From: Holophaga sp.
Lineage (GTDB): Bacteria; Acidobacteriota; Holophagae; Holophagales; Holophagaceae
Assembly: GCA_031292735.1 (NCBI GenBank)
Contig: JARLGP010000131.1
Location: 1-64,000, forward strand
Direction: 5' to 3'
DNA length: 64,000 nt
Below, piece after piece: positions 16,761 through 25,289 of this stretch; position 1 is the first letter of the stretch, and every line of letters starts with the position of its first letter. The notes below the pieces were generated by a model. That model had not been told where the DNA came from, did not search any database, and was given only the letters and a program-made list of their open reading frames with translations. The position numbers and the translations under genes were made by a program.

Positions 16761-16931
16761 CCGAATGGGCCTAAAAAGGTGGAGAGGGATTCTGGCGGTG
16801 CTGGATCCGGGCGGACAACCGTTCCGGCCGGAAGGAACCCTGCGTCGTGAAGGACGCTATCATCATCGCCCGGCTGCTTCAACTGGAGGTTCCGGGGGGG
16901 GCGGCCTCCCGGATCGGGCTGGTAGAAAGCC

Positions 16932-16965
16932 ATGGTATATTTAAAAATATAATATTTTTTACCAT
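16932..16965. promoter_or_regulatory. AT-rich 34-base interrupted palindrome
   Basis: ATGGTA (16932-16937) and TACCAT (16960-16965) flank a perfect AAAAATAT-A-ATATTTTT core (16943-16959). The site is a sharp AT island in the 320-base gap between the old yellow enzyme and YtxH genes. It looks like a dimeric regulator site, or an AT-rich promoter with symmetry. Which neighbour it controls is unknown. The rest of the gap (16761-17080) holds no other recognisable element. Confidence 0.5.
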
Positions 16966-17080
16966 TGAATCAGCCGAGCGGTGGCCGTTTCTGGCACCAT
17001 TGAAAAGTGCCAGGGTTGCCCTGTCTTCCCAGGGTCCGCCGGCGGGAGCGCCCTTCCCGAACCTGAACAGGAGAATTCAC

Positions 17081-17437
17081 ATGAGCCAGGAAGACACCTC
17101 TTCATCCGTGGGTCCGATGCTGCTCACCTTCGTCGCCGGGGTCGCCGTCGGCGCGGTGATCGCCGCGCTGGTGACTCCCAAGTCCGGTCCCGAACTGCGC
17201 GAGGACCTCAAGGACGCCGCCGCCCGCGCCAAGCGGAAGGCGGCCGACGTGGCCAGGGAGGCCGCCGAGGCCCTGGATGACCTGAAGGAGCGGGGCCGCC
17301 TGGCGGCCACCGACCTCAAGCGCGGTCTCGCCGATTCGGTGGCCCACCTGAAGCAGCCGGCCCGGGAACGGGCCTCCCGGCCGAACGGCGCTCCGGCGGG
17401 AGGGATGGGCTGGGAGGAATCGACCGGCGGCGAGTGA
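17081..17437 (+). CDS. YtxH-domain protein
   Basis: A 118-residue protein. A short polar start (MSQEDTSSSV) is followed by one membrane helix with glycines, GPMLLTFVAGVAVGAVIAAL, then TPKSGPELREDLKDAAARAK and a long Lys/Ala helix. The hydrophobic helix followed by (A/T)P.(S/T)G.E.R is the YtxH (gas-vesicle-like, stress-related) signature. Role in membrane or stress physiology is not defined. ATG has CAGGAG upstream. The open frame upstream of 17081 is untranslated leader. Confidence 0.85.
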   Translation: MSQEDTSSSVGPMLLTFVAGVAVGAVIAALVTPKSGPELREDLKDAAARAKRKAADVAREAAEALDDLKERGRLAATDLKRGLADSVAHLKQPARERASRPNGAPAGGMGWEESTGGE

Positions 17438-17454
17438 AACCGCCGGGGCTGAGG

Positions 17455-18000
17455 CTAATTGGCCGCCTTGGCCTTCCACGCCTTCAGGGCGGCCAAGGTG
17501 TTGGCCACGTGCTGGTCGGGCTTCAGATCGGTATAGACGTAGAGGATCTGACCATCGGGGGCGATCACGAAGGAGGTGCGGCTGGCCAGCTCCGGCCGGG
17601 CGGCCCAGACCACGTCGTAGGCCTTGATGATGGTGAGGTCGGGGTCGGCCACCACCGGGAACTTGCCCCGGCACTCGCTCACGGAGAACTGGTTGAGCTT
17701 GTCGATGCCGTCGTGGGACACGCCCACCACCGTGGCGCCCAGGGCCCGGTACTGGTCCACCGCCTCGGCGAAGTCGTGGGCCTCGGCGGTGCAGCCGGCG
17801 GTGAACGCGGCCGGGAAGAAGTAGAGGACCACCGGGCCCTGCCGGAGGTTGGTGGCCAGGGAGAAGCCGGATTCGGTGCCTCCCATGGAGGCCTTGGCCT
17901 GGAAGTCGGGTGCCGGATCTCCCACCTTCAGGGCGGCCAGAGCGGGGGCGCCGCTGAGCAGGGAGGCCAATGCCAGTGCGAACAGGGTCATGCGTTTCAT
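17455..18000 (-). CDS. Exported peroxiredoxin, AhpC/TSA (BCP-like)
   Basis: A 181-residue thiol peroxidase with a signal peptide (MKRMTLFALALASLLSGAPA, site near ALA-AL). The peroxidatic cysteine motif PAAFTAGCT fits PxxxTxxC. The N-terminal VGDPAPDFQAKA and GATVVGVSHDGIDKL fit the Prx/BCP branch; a second Cys lies in SECRGKFPVVADPD. It reduces peroxides in the periplasm, with electrons from a thioredoxin-like partner not found here. Next to the periplasmic molybdenum enzyme operon on the same strand, it may remove peroxide produced there. Separate promoter region of 137 bases upstream. Confidence 0.88.
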   Translation of the reverse strand: MKRMTLFALALASLLSGAPALAALKVGDPAPDFQAKASMGGTESGFSLATNLRQGPVVLYFFPAAFTAGCTAEAHDFAEAVDQYRALGATVVGVSHDGIDKLNQFSVSECRGKFPVVADPDLTIIKAYDVVWAARPELASRTSFVIAPDGQILYVYTDLKPDQHVANTLAALKAWKAKAAN

Positions 18001-18137
18001 GGAAAGCTCCTGGTTCGGGGTGCCCAGGGTGGGGTGCGCCCGTGGGACAGGATTGTTATTCCATAAATTTTAGATTGTTCAACCATTTTAAACGGATTTT
18101 TTCCACCATTCGGGCTGGGTACGTCACGGCTTCCGGC

Positions 18138-20315
18138 TCACAGCAGCTGGTCCAGGGTGATGGGCAGATCCCGGATCCGCCTGCCCGTGGCGTGGTAGAC
18201 GGCGTTGCCGATGGCGGCCGCCACGCCGACGATGCCGACCTCGCCGACGCCCTTGGCGCCCAGGGAATTGATGTACGGGTCGGCCTCGTCGACCACGATG
18301 ATGTCGATGCTGCCGATGTCGGCGTTGACCGGAACGTGGTACTCGGCGAGGTTGCCGTTCACGGCGCGGCCGGTTCGGGGATCCAGCTCGGTCTTTTCCA
18401 GCAGGGCCATGCCGAGCCCCATCACCATGCCGCCCATCAGTTGGCTGTGCGCGGTCTTGCTGTTCATCAGCCGGCCCACCCCGTAGGCCCCCACCATCCG
18501 GGGCACCGTGATGCTGCCCAGGTCCGGGTCCACCCGCACTTCGGCGAAGATGGCGCCGAACGAATTCAGGGAATGGGTTTGCCGCTCGGCGCCGGGGGCG
18601 CTGCGGCTGGTGGCCGCCACGGGCTGGCCGCCCCGGCGGGCGAGGAAGGCCGCGATGGCTTCCCGCCGCCCGGGCTCGGATTTCCGGAACATCCAGCCGA
18701 GCTCCACCACGGCCTCCTCCGGGGCGGCGCCGTGGAGCGGGGAACGGGGGTCTGCCACGGCCAGTGCCACCAGCTGTTCGCGCGCCGCCAGGGACGCGGC
18801 CCGCACCGCCGGCCCGACGCTGGCCACCGACTGCGAGCCGCCTGACACCGGGGCTTCGGGCAGGCTGGAGTCGCCCAGTTCGAAGCGCACCTTGTCCAGC
18901 GGCACGCCGAGCCCATCGGCGGCGATCTGGCTCATGACCGTGTAGGTGCCGGTGCCCAGATCCTGGGATCCGCTTTGCACCAGGGCCGTTCCGTCCGCCA
19001 GGTAGCGGGCCGAGGCGTTGGCGGCGCTGCGGTTGGCGGGGTAGGTGGCGGTGGCCATGCCCCAGCCCACCAGCCAGCGGCCGTCGCGCATGGAGCGCGG
19101 CGCCGGGTTCCGGCGGGCCCAGCCGAACCGTTCGGCGCCCGCCGCGTAGCACTGGCGGAGCGATTTGCTGGACCAGGGCAGGCCGTTTTCGGGGTTCCGG
19201 TCGGCATGGTTCAGCAGCCGCAGGGCGATGGGATCCAGCTTGGCCGCATAGGCCAGCTCGTCCATGGCGCACTCCAGCGCGAAGCTGCCGCTGGACTTGC
19301 CCGGCGCGCGCATGTAGGTCGGGGTGCCGTGGTGCAGCCGCACCAGGCGGTGGCTGGTCTGCTGGCTGTCACTGGCGTAGAGCATCCGGGTGATGAGCGC
19401 CGAGGGCTCGATCCAGTCTTCCAGGAAGGAGGTGCTGGCCAGCACCTCGTGGCGGACCGCGGTCAGCCGCCCGCCGGCGGCGGCCCCCAGCCGCAGGCGC
19501 TGCTCGGTGAGCGGCCGGTGGCCCACCATGCCGAACATCTGCGACCGCTCCAGGACCAGCTTCACCGGACGCCCCGTCTGCCGGGAGGCCATGGCCGCCA
19601 GCAGCACATGGGACCAGGTCCGCCCCTTGCAGCCGAACCCGCCGCCCACGAAGGGGCTGAGCACCTGCACCTGTTCCGCGGGGATGCCGAGGATGCCGGA
19701 CACCGTGCGCCTGGCCCCGCTCACGTACTGGGTGGAGTCGTACAGCGTGAGCCGCTGGCCGTCCCAGTGGGCGATGGTGGCGTGGGGCTCCATGGGGTTG
19801 TGGTGCTCCATGGGGGTGGTGTACACAGCGTCCACCCGGGCCACGGCCGCGTCCCAGCCGCCGGCCGGGTCGCCCCGGGCGGTGTCCGGCGCCGTGCCCA
19901 GCACCGCTTCGGGGGGATGGGTGGAGGTCTTGCCGAGGTCGAAATCCAGGGCCGCCGGGGCCGCGGCGTAGGCGATCATGACCGCCCGGGCCGCATCCTG
20001 GGCGTGCTCCAGGGTGTCGGCCAGCACCAGGGCGACCGGCTGGTTGTTGTACATCACCTGGTCGTCCTGCAGGAGGTTCAGGTGGTGCCCGGGCTGCAGC
20101 CGGGGGGCGTTGAGATGGGTCATGACCAGCGCCACGCCGCGCATCCTTTCGGCCCGGGCGGTGTGGATGGTGGCGATGCGGCCGTGGGCGACGGTGCTGG
20201 TCACCAGCACCGCGTGCAGCAGGCCCGGCAGGGTGTGCTCGGCCGCGTAGCGGGCCCCGCCGGTGACCTTGGCGCGGCCGTCGACCCGGTCCACGGGTTG
20301 CCCGGTGCTGGTCAA
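18138..20315 (-). CDS. paoC: Molybdopterin-binding catalytic subunit of a PaoABC-type aldehyde oxidoreductase
   Basis: A 725-residue xanthine-dehydrogenase-family large subunit (E. coli PaoC/YagR is similar in length). It begins with the small MoCo domain ([20 protein letters not shown]). Cofactor-contacting stretches include [35 protein letters not shown], and C-terminal [18 protein letters not shown] with the catalytic Glu. The enzyme oxidises aldehydes (often aromatic) with water as oxygen source. TTG start at 20315 has GGGAGG upstream, and its TTGA overlaps the stop of the FAD subunit gene, so translation is coupled. The frame stays open far upstream, but in that region the other subunits are encoded in different frames. 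Confidence 0.88.
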   Translation of the reverse strand: MTSTGQPVDRVDGRAKVTGGARYAAEHTLPGLLHAVLVTSTVAHGRIATIHTARAERMRGVALVMTHLNAPRLQPGHHLNLLQDDQVMYNNQPVALVLADTLEHAQDAARAVMIAYAAAPAALDFDLGKTSTHPPEAVLGTAPDTARGDPAGGWDAAVARVDAVYTTPMEHHNPMEPHATIAHWDGQRLTLYDSTQYVSGARRTVSGILGIPAEQVQVLSPFVGGGFGCKGRTWSHVLLAAMASRQTGRPVKLVLERSQMFGMVGHRPLTEQRLRLGAAAGGRLTAVRHEVLASTSFLEDWIEPSALITRMLYASDSQQTSHRLVRLHHGTPTYMRAPGKSSGSFALECAMDELAYAAKLDPIALRLLNHADRNPENGLPWSSKSLRQCYAAGAERFGWARRNPAPRSMRDGRWLVGWGMATATYPANRSAANASARYLADGTALVQSGSQDLGTGTYTVMSQIAADGLGVPLDKVRFELGDSSLPEAPVSGGSQSVASVGPAVRAASLAAREQLVALAVADPRSPLHGAAPEEAVVELGWMFRKSEPGRREAIAAFLARRGGQPVAATSRSAPGAERQTHSLNSFGAIFAEVRVDPDLGSITVPRMVGAYGVGRLMNSKTAHSQLMGGMVMGLGMALLEKTELDPRTGRAVNGNLAEYHVPVNADIGSIDIIVVDEADPYINSLGAKGVGEVGIVGVAAAIGNAVYHATGRRIRDLPITLDQLL

Positions 20316-21322
20316 GCCGCACCTCCCTGGGCCTGCCCGGCCAGCTGCAGGGCGCGGACGATGCACCGGTGCGCCAGCCGCACCTTGAACTGGTTGTCCT
20401 TGCGGCCGCGCGCGCCGGCCAGGATGGCGTCGGCCACCGCCGCGGCCTGGCGGTCGAACTCCGGGGTCCCCACCTGGCGCCCGGTCAGGGGCGCTTCGGC
20501 GGCGGGTATCCGCCACGGCTTGTGGGCCACCCCGCCCAGGGCGATGGCGGCGCCCTGCACCACGCCGTCCTTCAGGGCCAGGCCGGCCGCCACCGAGACC
20601 AGGGCGAAGGCGTAGCTGGCGCGGTCGCGGATCTTCAGGTAGTGGCAATGGCCGGCGAACGGCGAGGGCGGCAGTTCGATGGCGAGGATCAGCTCGCCCG
20701 GGTCCAGCACGGTGTCCCGTTGCGGCTGGTCTCCGGGAAGCCGGTGGAAGCCGAGGATCGGGATGCGCCGCTCGCCCTGGGGGCCGCGCACCAGCACCAC
20801 CGCGTCCAGGGCGGCCAGGGCCACGCACATGTCGGAGGGGTGGGTGGCGATGCAGGCTTCGCTGGCGCCCAGGATCGCGTGGATCCGGTTGAAGCCTTCC
20901 AGCGCCGCGCAGCCGGAACCGGGGGTGCGCTTGTTGCACATGGGGAAGGCGGGGTCGTTGAAGTAGTAGCAGCGGGTGCGCTGGAGCAGGTTGCCGCCGT
21001 TGGTGGCCATGTTGCGCAGCTGGGCCGAAGCGCCCGAGAGCAGTGCCTGGGAGAGCAGGGGATAGCGTTGGCGCACCAGCGGATGGTTGGCGGTGTCGCT
21101 GTTCCGGGCCAGGGCGCCGATGCTGAGCCCGCCGTCCGCCGTCAGGGCGATGGCGTTCTGCCGGGTGCGGTTCAGGTCGATGAGCAGGGATGCGCGCTCC
21201 ACATCGTTCTTCATCAGGTCGAGCAGGTTGGTGCCGCCGCCGATGAACCGGGAGTCCGGCTGCTGGGCCAGGGCGAGCGCCTGGCTGGCATCGTCCGGGC
21301 GCTGGTAGAAGAACGGCTGCAT
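20312..21322 (-). CDS. paoB: FAD-binding subunit of a PaoABC-type aldehyde oxidoreductase
   Basis: A 336-residue medium subunit of the xanthine dehydrogenase family (CO dehydrogenase flavoprotein type). [19 protein letters not shown] is the usual start. [20 protein letters not shown] binds [23 protein letters not shown] carries the GGNL FAD motif, and the CYYF...CNKR...GC cysteines match the extra 4Fe-4S cluster loop known in PaoB. It passes electrons from the 2Fe-2S subunit to the acceptor. It lies 15 bases after the Fe-S subunit and overlaps the catalytic subunit. Confidence 0.9.
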   Translation of the reverse strand: MQPFFYQRPDDASQALALAQQPDSRFIGGGTNLLDLMKNDVERASLLIDLNRTRQNAIALTADGGLSIGALARNSDTANHPLVRQRYPLLSQALLSGASAQLRNMATNGGNLLQRTRCYYFNDPAFPMCNKRTPGSGCAALEGFNRIHAILGASEACIATHPSDMCVALAALDAVVLVRGPQGERRIPILGFHRLPGDQPQRDTVLDPGELILAIELPPSPFAGHCHYLKIRDRASYAFALVSVAAGLALKDGVVQGAAIALGGVAHKPWRIPAAEAPLTGRQVGTPEFDRQAAAVADAILAGARGRKDNQFKVRLAHRCIVRALQLAGQAQGGAA

Positions 21323-21337
21323 GCTGCCTCCCGGGGG

Positions 21338-22054
21338 TCAGGCGGAGGCGCGGCCGCCGCCCGCGAGGACGGCGAGGACCGCGGTGACGATGTTCGGGTA
21401 GGCGCCGCACCGGCACAGGTTGCCGCTCAGGCGCTCGCGGATCTCCAGGGCCGTGGCTTCCGCCCGGGGCTGGCGCACGTCGGCGCTCACGGCGCTCACG
21501 GCGCTGGCGTCGCCGGCCCGCAGCTCGGCCAGGAGCGCGGTGGCGGAGCAAAGCTGGCCGGAGGTGCAGTAGCCGCACTGGAAGGCGTCGCACTGGATGA
21601 AGGCCGCCTGCAGGGGCGCCAACTGGCCGTCCCGCTCCAGCCCTTCCACGGTGGTGATCTCCTCGCCTTCGTGCATGATGGCCAGGGTCAGGCAGGAATT
21701 GATGCGGCGGCCGTCGGCCAGCACCGTGCAGGCGCCGCACTGGCCGTGGTCGCACCCCTTCTTGGTGCCGGTCAGGCCCAGGGTCTCGCGCAGGGTGTCC
21801 AGCAGGGTGACCCGGGGCTCCAGGGAAAGGTCGTGGCGTCGGCCGTTGATCCGCAAGACCACCGGCACCCGCTCGGCGAACGGGGCCCCGGCTTCCGCGG
21901 GCTGGGAGGCGGCGGCCAGGGTGGTGAACTGGGCCGACGCCAGCGGCACGCCGGCGATGGCCACGGCGGTGACCGAACTCTGCAGGAATTCCCGGCGGGA
22001 CAAGGTCGAAGGGCTCGAACCGCCCGGGGCGTCAGGGAAGGGGGATTCGCTCAA
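21338..22054 (-). CDS. paoA: 2Fe-2S subunit of a PaoABC-type aldehyde oxidoreductase, Tat-exported
   Basis: A 238-residue small subunit with a twin-arginine signal (SRREFLQSSVTAVAIAGVPL), so the folded complex is probably exported to the periplasm. Two 2Fe-2S sets are present: GCDHGQCGACTVL...NSC (plant-type) and CGYCTSGQLC...GNLCRCGAYPNI (xanthine-dehydrogenase type). First gene of a three-gene operon in the order Fe-S, FAD, MoCo, as in E. coli paoABC. No PaoD-like chaperone gene is seen in the window. A long AT-rich promoter region precedes it. Confidence 0.92.
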   Translation of the reverse strand: MSESPFPDAPGGSSPSTLSRREFLQSSVTAVAIAGVPLASAQFTTLAAASQPAEAGAPFAERVPVVLRINGRRHDLSLEPRVTLLDTLRETLGLTGTKKGCDHGQCGACTVLADGRRINSCLTLAIMHEGEEITTVEGLERDGQLAPLQAAFIQCDAFQCGYCTSGQLCSATALLAELRAGDASAVSAVSADVRQPRAEATALEIRERLSGNLCRCGAYPNIVTAVLAVLAGGGRASA

Positions 22055-22429
22055 GCTCGACCTTTCAAAGGACTGAAAGGCGCACCTGCGCCTCCGGGCC
22101 GTTCAGGGACCAGAATCCGACGCTTCCCTTGACCTTCCAGAAGGAATGGGTGCGGATGTCTGAATAAATATTTAATTATTATGCCGTGAAAGCTGGCTAA
22201 CAGGGTGGTGGGCCAAGTCTTTCCGGCGCCGAAGCTTTCAGCGCGGATCAACGAGGCCGGAAATATAAAGCAATCCATTTAGCTGTGCAACCCAGGGGGG
22301 CCCGCCCATGGCCTCGATCCTGGCCGGTGACTGGAAAAATAAAGCAACCGCCCACCTCCTTTAAATAGTGGAAAAATCAATATTGCCATTTCCCCCCCGG
22401 TGCCTACCCTTCGCCATGAGGTAGCTCCG
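22055..22429. other. 375-base divergent intergenic region
   Basis: Contains AT-rich stretches at 22150-22190 and 22260-22390 likely to hold promoters for the paoABC operon (leftward) and the secreted-protein gene (rightward). No clear operator, terminator or RNA gene was recognised. Confidence 0.4.
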
Positions 22430-22831
22430 TTGCGAAGATTCCTGCTGCTATTTTCCATTCTGGCCGTGGCCCTGGTTGGGCTTGGGCTTGGAAACGGGAT
22501 GGGCGCGCTCCTGGGCGGCGGCGCCCACGGGTTTTCGGCGCCCGGCGCTGGAATGTCGCTGGTGGGGCACAAGGCACCCCTCCAGGACCCGTACCTCCTC
22601 CGTTGCCAGGCCAACCACCTCTTGCCCGGCAGCGGCCTGGCGCTGAGAGGCCCGCGGCTTGAATGGCCGAGGCCAAGGCCCGGCAAGGAACCGGACCCCT
22701 GGCCGGCGTTCGTGGTTCAGGCGGGGTTCCCGGTCGCGGGGGGCCCTTCCTCGCCCTTCGGCCGCCCGGCCGAATCCATGCCGGAGGGCCTTCCGGCGCC
22801 CCTGCTGATGACGTGCGTGCTCCGGATCTAG
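22430..22831 (+). CDS. Putative small secreted protein, unknown family
   Basis: A 133-residue frame with a good N-terminal signal or membrane segment (LRRFLLLFSILAVALVGLGL), then a Pro/Gly-rich, low-complexity body. TTG at 22430 has GAGG eight bases upstream. I find no known domain. It precedes another small secreted protein on the same strand. The composition of the body is close to that of random GC-rich sequence, so a spurious frame cannot be excluded. Confidence 0.45.
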   Translation: MRRFLLLFSILAVALVGLGLGNGMGALLGGGAHGFSAPGAGMSLVGHKAPLQDPYLLRCQANHLLPGSGLALRGPRLEWPRPRPGKEPDPWPAFVVQAGFPVAGGPSSPFGRPAESMPEGLPAPLLMTCVLRI

Positions 22832-22930
22832 GCGAACGGGGCATCCCGGCGCCTGCACTCCCGTCCTTCCTCCATCCCCGGGCCTTGGCCCGGCAGTCCA
22901 AGATTCCTTCCAGACACCAGGAGATGAAAA

Positions 22931-23131
22931 ATGTTGGCTCTCATTCTCACCACCGCCCTTGCTTCCGTTCCCGCCCACGCCGCCCCGGTGCTCGTCGCGC
23001 CCGGGCCCTTCCAGGGGGTCACCCTGCTGGCCGGCGACGATTCGGACAGCACCACCCAGAAAAACAACGGCCAGGATGGCGGTTCCAAGGATACCGATCC
23101 GCCCAAGGACCAGCCGAAAACCAGCGAATAG
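22931..23131 (+). CDS. Small secreted polar peptide
   Basis: A 66-residue protein: signal peptide MLALILTTALASVPAHAAP, then a short hydrophobic stretch and a highly polar tail (DDSDSTTQKNNGQDGGSKDT). CAGGAG eight bases before the ATG and a terminator-like structure after the stop support a real gene. No homology is evident. It could be a periplasmic or surface peptide of unknown role. Confidence 0.6.
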   Translation: MLALILTTALASVPAHAAPVLVAPGPFQGVTLLAGDDSDSTTQKNNGQDGGSKDTDPPKDQPKTSE

Positions 23132-23142
23132 CTGAAGACGGA

Positions 23143-23217
23143 CCGTTCCGGGCAATCGGAACGGCCGGCAACCGGCCAGGGAACGCCTGCGTGGCGATCC
23201 CCGGCCGGTTTCGCTTT
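23143..23217 (+). terminator. Tandem hairpins after the secreted peptide gene
   Basis: CCGTTCCG-GGCAAT-CGGAACGG (23143-23164) is a perfect 8-base-pair hairpin 12 bases after the stop. It is followed by ACCGGCCAGGG (23171-23181) pairing with CCCCGGCCGGT (23199-23209), then TTCGCTTT. The structure is strong but the T-run is interrupted. Likely transcription terminator for the rightward genes. Confidence 0.5.
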
Positions 23218-23266
23218 CGGGCAATCTCGTTTGATTCGAGCAGAATGCTCTCGAATTGCGTGAGCG

Positions 23267-24877
23267 CTAATAATCCGAATTCAAGATCGCCGGGTCACCG
23301 GGGGTCATCAGACAGGTCGCCACCTGGGCCACACCGAAGGGGAAGGTCTTACCGGCAAAAGGTGCCGTTTTTGGGCTGCCAGCACCCGCATAGGCGGAAA
23401 TGACCATGAAGTAGTAGCGCCCCGTGGACAGGATGCCCGCAGGTAGGGTCGTCGAGGTCTGGCTGCCGTCGAGAGTGAGCGTGGCGACTTGGGTGTAGTC
23501 ATTTACACTGCTATCGCTATCGCTGAAGATGACCTGAAAGACCCCAAGCTGGTAGGCGGTGGGGGTTCCCAGCGCTGGAGCGGCCCACGACACGGAAGGC
23601 GTCAGACCCACAGCCGCGATGAGGGGCTTGCCTCCGGAGGCTTCGCTGCCCGCGTAGGCCGACTGGATGCCGATCATCGGGTTGATCACTGGGCTGACCA
23701 GCATCTTCAGCGGAGCGGTGCTGGTGGGCAGCGTCGTGGAAAAAGTCGCCATATGCATGAGATACACCGGGGTATTACTACGTGTCCCTGGAGCATCGAA
23801 GGTTATGGCCGAATGCTGACCGGCCCAGACGACCTGATCGAATCCCGTGGGGGGGACAGGGACTGCGACGGCCTGGTTGAAATCCGTCATTACCGAACCC
23901 GTGCTGTAGGTCGAGACCTCCGTCAGCCATTGCCCCCCGAGGGCCCCGTAGGTCTTGGCGCCGGGGACCGCATCGATCTCGATCACCGGAGGGTACATCG
24001 ATTCGTCCGGATTGCAGGAGGAGGTGAATTGCGCGAACTGGGACCGCGTGTAGTTCAGGTTCACCTTGGCTGTCGCCGTGTTGATCGCAGAAGCGGCTCC
24101 GGCAAACGCGGTGTCGGTGCCGTCGACCATCGTGACGGGAGTCGGCCAGACCGCGTAGGACGCCTCATAGAGCCGTTCCGTGGCGTCGCCGGTGATGCCC
24201 TGGATGTAGGTTGACTCGTACTGCACGAGCGCGGGAGCGTCGCCCTTGGTGGTGTCGATCAGGTTATGGCCATACCAGTCAAGGTGAGCGCTGGCGTCAG
24301 CGGTGAAGGTGGTGCCGCTCATCGTTCCTTGGATGCGACTGAGCAGATTGTTGCTGTTGTAGTCGTAGAGATTCAGGTAGTCGTCAGTCCCATAATTGCT
24401 CTCGGTGCCCCACGCGAATAGGCCGGTCAGGTTGTAGGTGACCGTATTGTTTTGGACGGCGGCCGTCGCGCCGCGTCCGGCCACGGTATGGCTGAGGTCG
24501 ACCGCGGTCTGGTCGGTCCAGATATAGTTCGTGCCATCCTTCAACCAGTAGTAGCCGGTCGCGATGGGGATGCTCGGGATCGAGTAGGCACCGGTCGTCG
24601 CGTCGAACTTGCCGGGCATGACGGTTCCGTTCGCCAGCACCGCCTGGATGGTGGGGCCGTTGGTCGGGTCCGGGGCCGCCGTGGTCGGGGTGATGATTCC
24701 GTTGGTGGCGTCGAACGGCAGGTAGGTGATGGTCGCCTTGCCCGACGTGGTTTCCGTCGTAACCGGGGAAGTGCCGCTGCTCGAGCTGCAGGCGGACAGC
24801 AGGATTAGTCCAAGACTGGCCGCGCCGATCTGCAGAGGACGCCCCACGTTGAGGGATCGGTTTACTGATAATTGCAT
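23267..24877 (-). CDS. Large lipoprotein, beta-rich, unknown function
   Basis: A 536-residue protein with a lipobox (LGLILLSACSSSSG; Cys near residue 30), so it is acylated and membrane-anchored. The body is Thr/Ser/Gly/Tyr-rich with beta-strand patterns, as in surface or outer-membrane lipoproteins (ATITYLPFDATNG; GATAAVQNNTVTYNLTG). The last ~100 residues (PSVSWAAPALGTPTAYQLGV ... RYYFMVISAYAG) resemble a fibronectin type III-like domain. No enzymatic motif is seen. It stands alone with AT-rich flanks. Confidence 0.7.
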   Translation of the reverse strand: MQLSVNRSLNVGRPLQIGAASLGLILLSACSSSSGTSPVTTETTSGKATITYLPFDATNGIITPTTAAPDPTNGPTIQAVLANGTVMPGKFDATTGAYSIPSIPIATGYYWLKDGTNYIWTDQTAVDLSHTVAGRGATAAVQNNTVTYNLTGLFAWGTESNYGTDDYLNLYDYNSNNLLSRIQGTMSGTTFTADASAHLDWYGHNLIDTTKGDAPALVQYESTYIQGITGDATERLYEASYAVWPTPVTMVDGTDTAFAGAASAINTATAKVNLNYTRSQFAQFTSSCNPDESMYPPVIEIDAVPGAKTYGALGGQWLTEVSTYSTGSVMTDFNQAVAVPVPPTGFDQVVWAGQHSAITFDAPGTRSNTPVYLMHMATFSTTLPTSTAPLKMLVSPVINPMIGIQSAYAGSEASGGKPLIAAVGLTPSVSWAAPALGTPTAYQLGVFQVIFSDSDSSVNDYTQVATLTLDGSQTSTTLPAGILSTGRYYFMVISAYAGAGSPKTAPFAGKTFPFGVAQVATCLMTPGDPAILNSDY

Positions 24878-25289
24878 AAAATCCTCATAAGTTAGAGCAA
24901 GAACATCCTGCTCGGGCTAAGGGCTGTGATATATGTATATCATTTATTTCGCGGTTTTTAAACTAGGCCCATCTTGATTTTATGAATATCACGTTGAAAA
25001 AGCTCATCGCCGAGAATCGATGATGCTGAGCCACCCCCCCGGACCCATGAAAAGCAGGGGTGCATCGGCCCTCGCTCGGGTGCATGCCGATCGAATCATC
25101 CGAACTATGTCCCAAGTCCTGGGTCAGTAAAAACTTCCGTCGTGGCCTTCGCCCGGGAGGCCCCCTGGATTCGGAAAATCTGCTGCGAGAATTGTGCAAT
25201 TTCCCATTGCCGGTGCTGCCGGCTGCCTGCCAGAATAAAGCTTGTCCGGATCAAGACCCTGCCGGCCCTCCCTGAAAGGACCGTGGTTC
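24878..25289. other. 412-base divergent intergenic region
   Basis: An AT-rich stretch at 24925-24990 includes the symmetric GATATA-TG-TATATC (24928-24941), near the likely promoter of the leftward lipoprotein gene. GGGTGCAT occurs twice around 25058-25085 inside GC-rich sequence. GAAAGGA at 25274-25280 is the ribosome binding site of the peptidase gene. No tRNA or riboswitch was recognised. Confidence 0.4.

Noticed and set aside
18975..20615. Long open frame antisense to the molybdopterin subunit
   Set aside because: GC-rich genes produce such antisense frames; this one has His/Gly/Arg-rich sequence with no domain, while the opposite strand has conserved cofactor motifs.
20316..21755. A much longer molybdopterin subunit reading through the FAD and Fe-S genes
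   Set aside because: The upstream part is an out-of-frame reading of the two other subunit genes, both of which have complete family motifs in their own frames.
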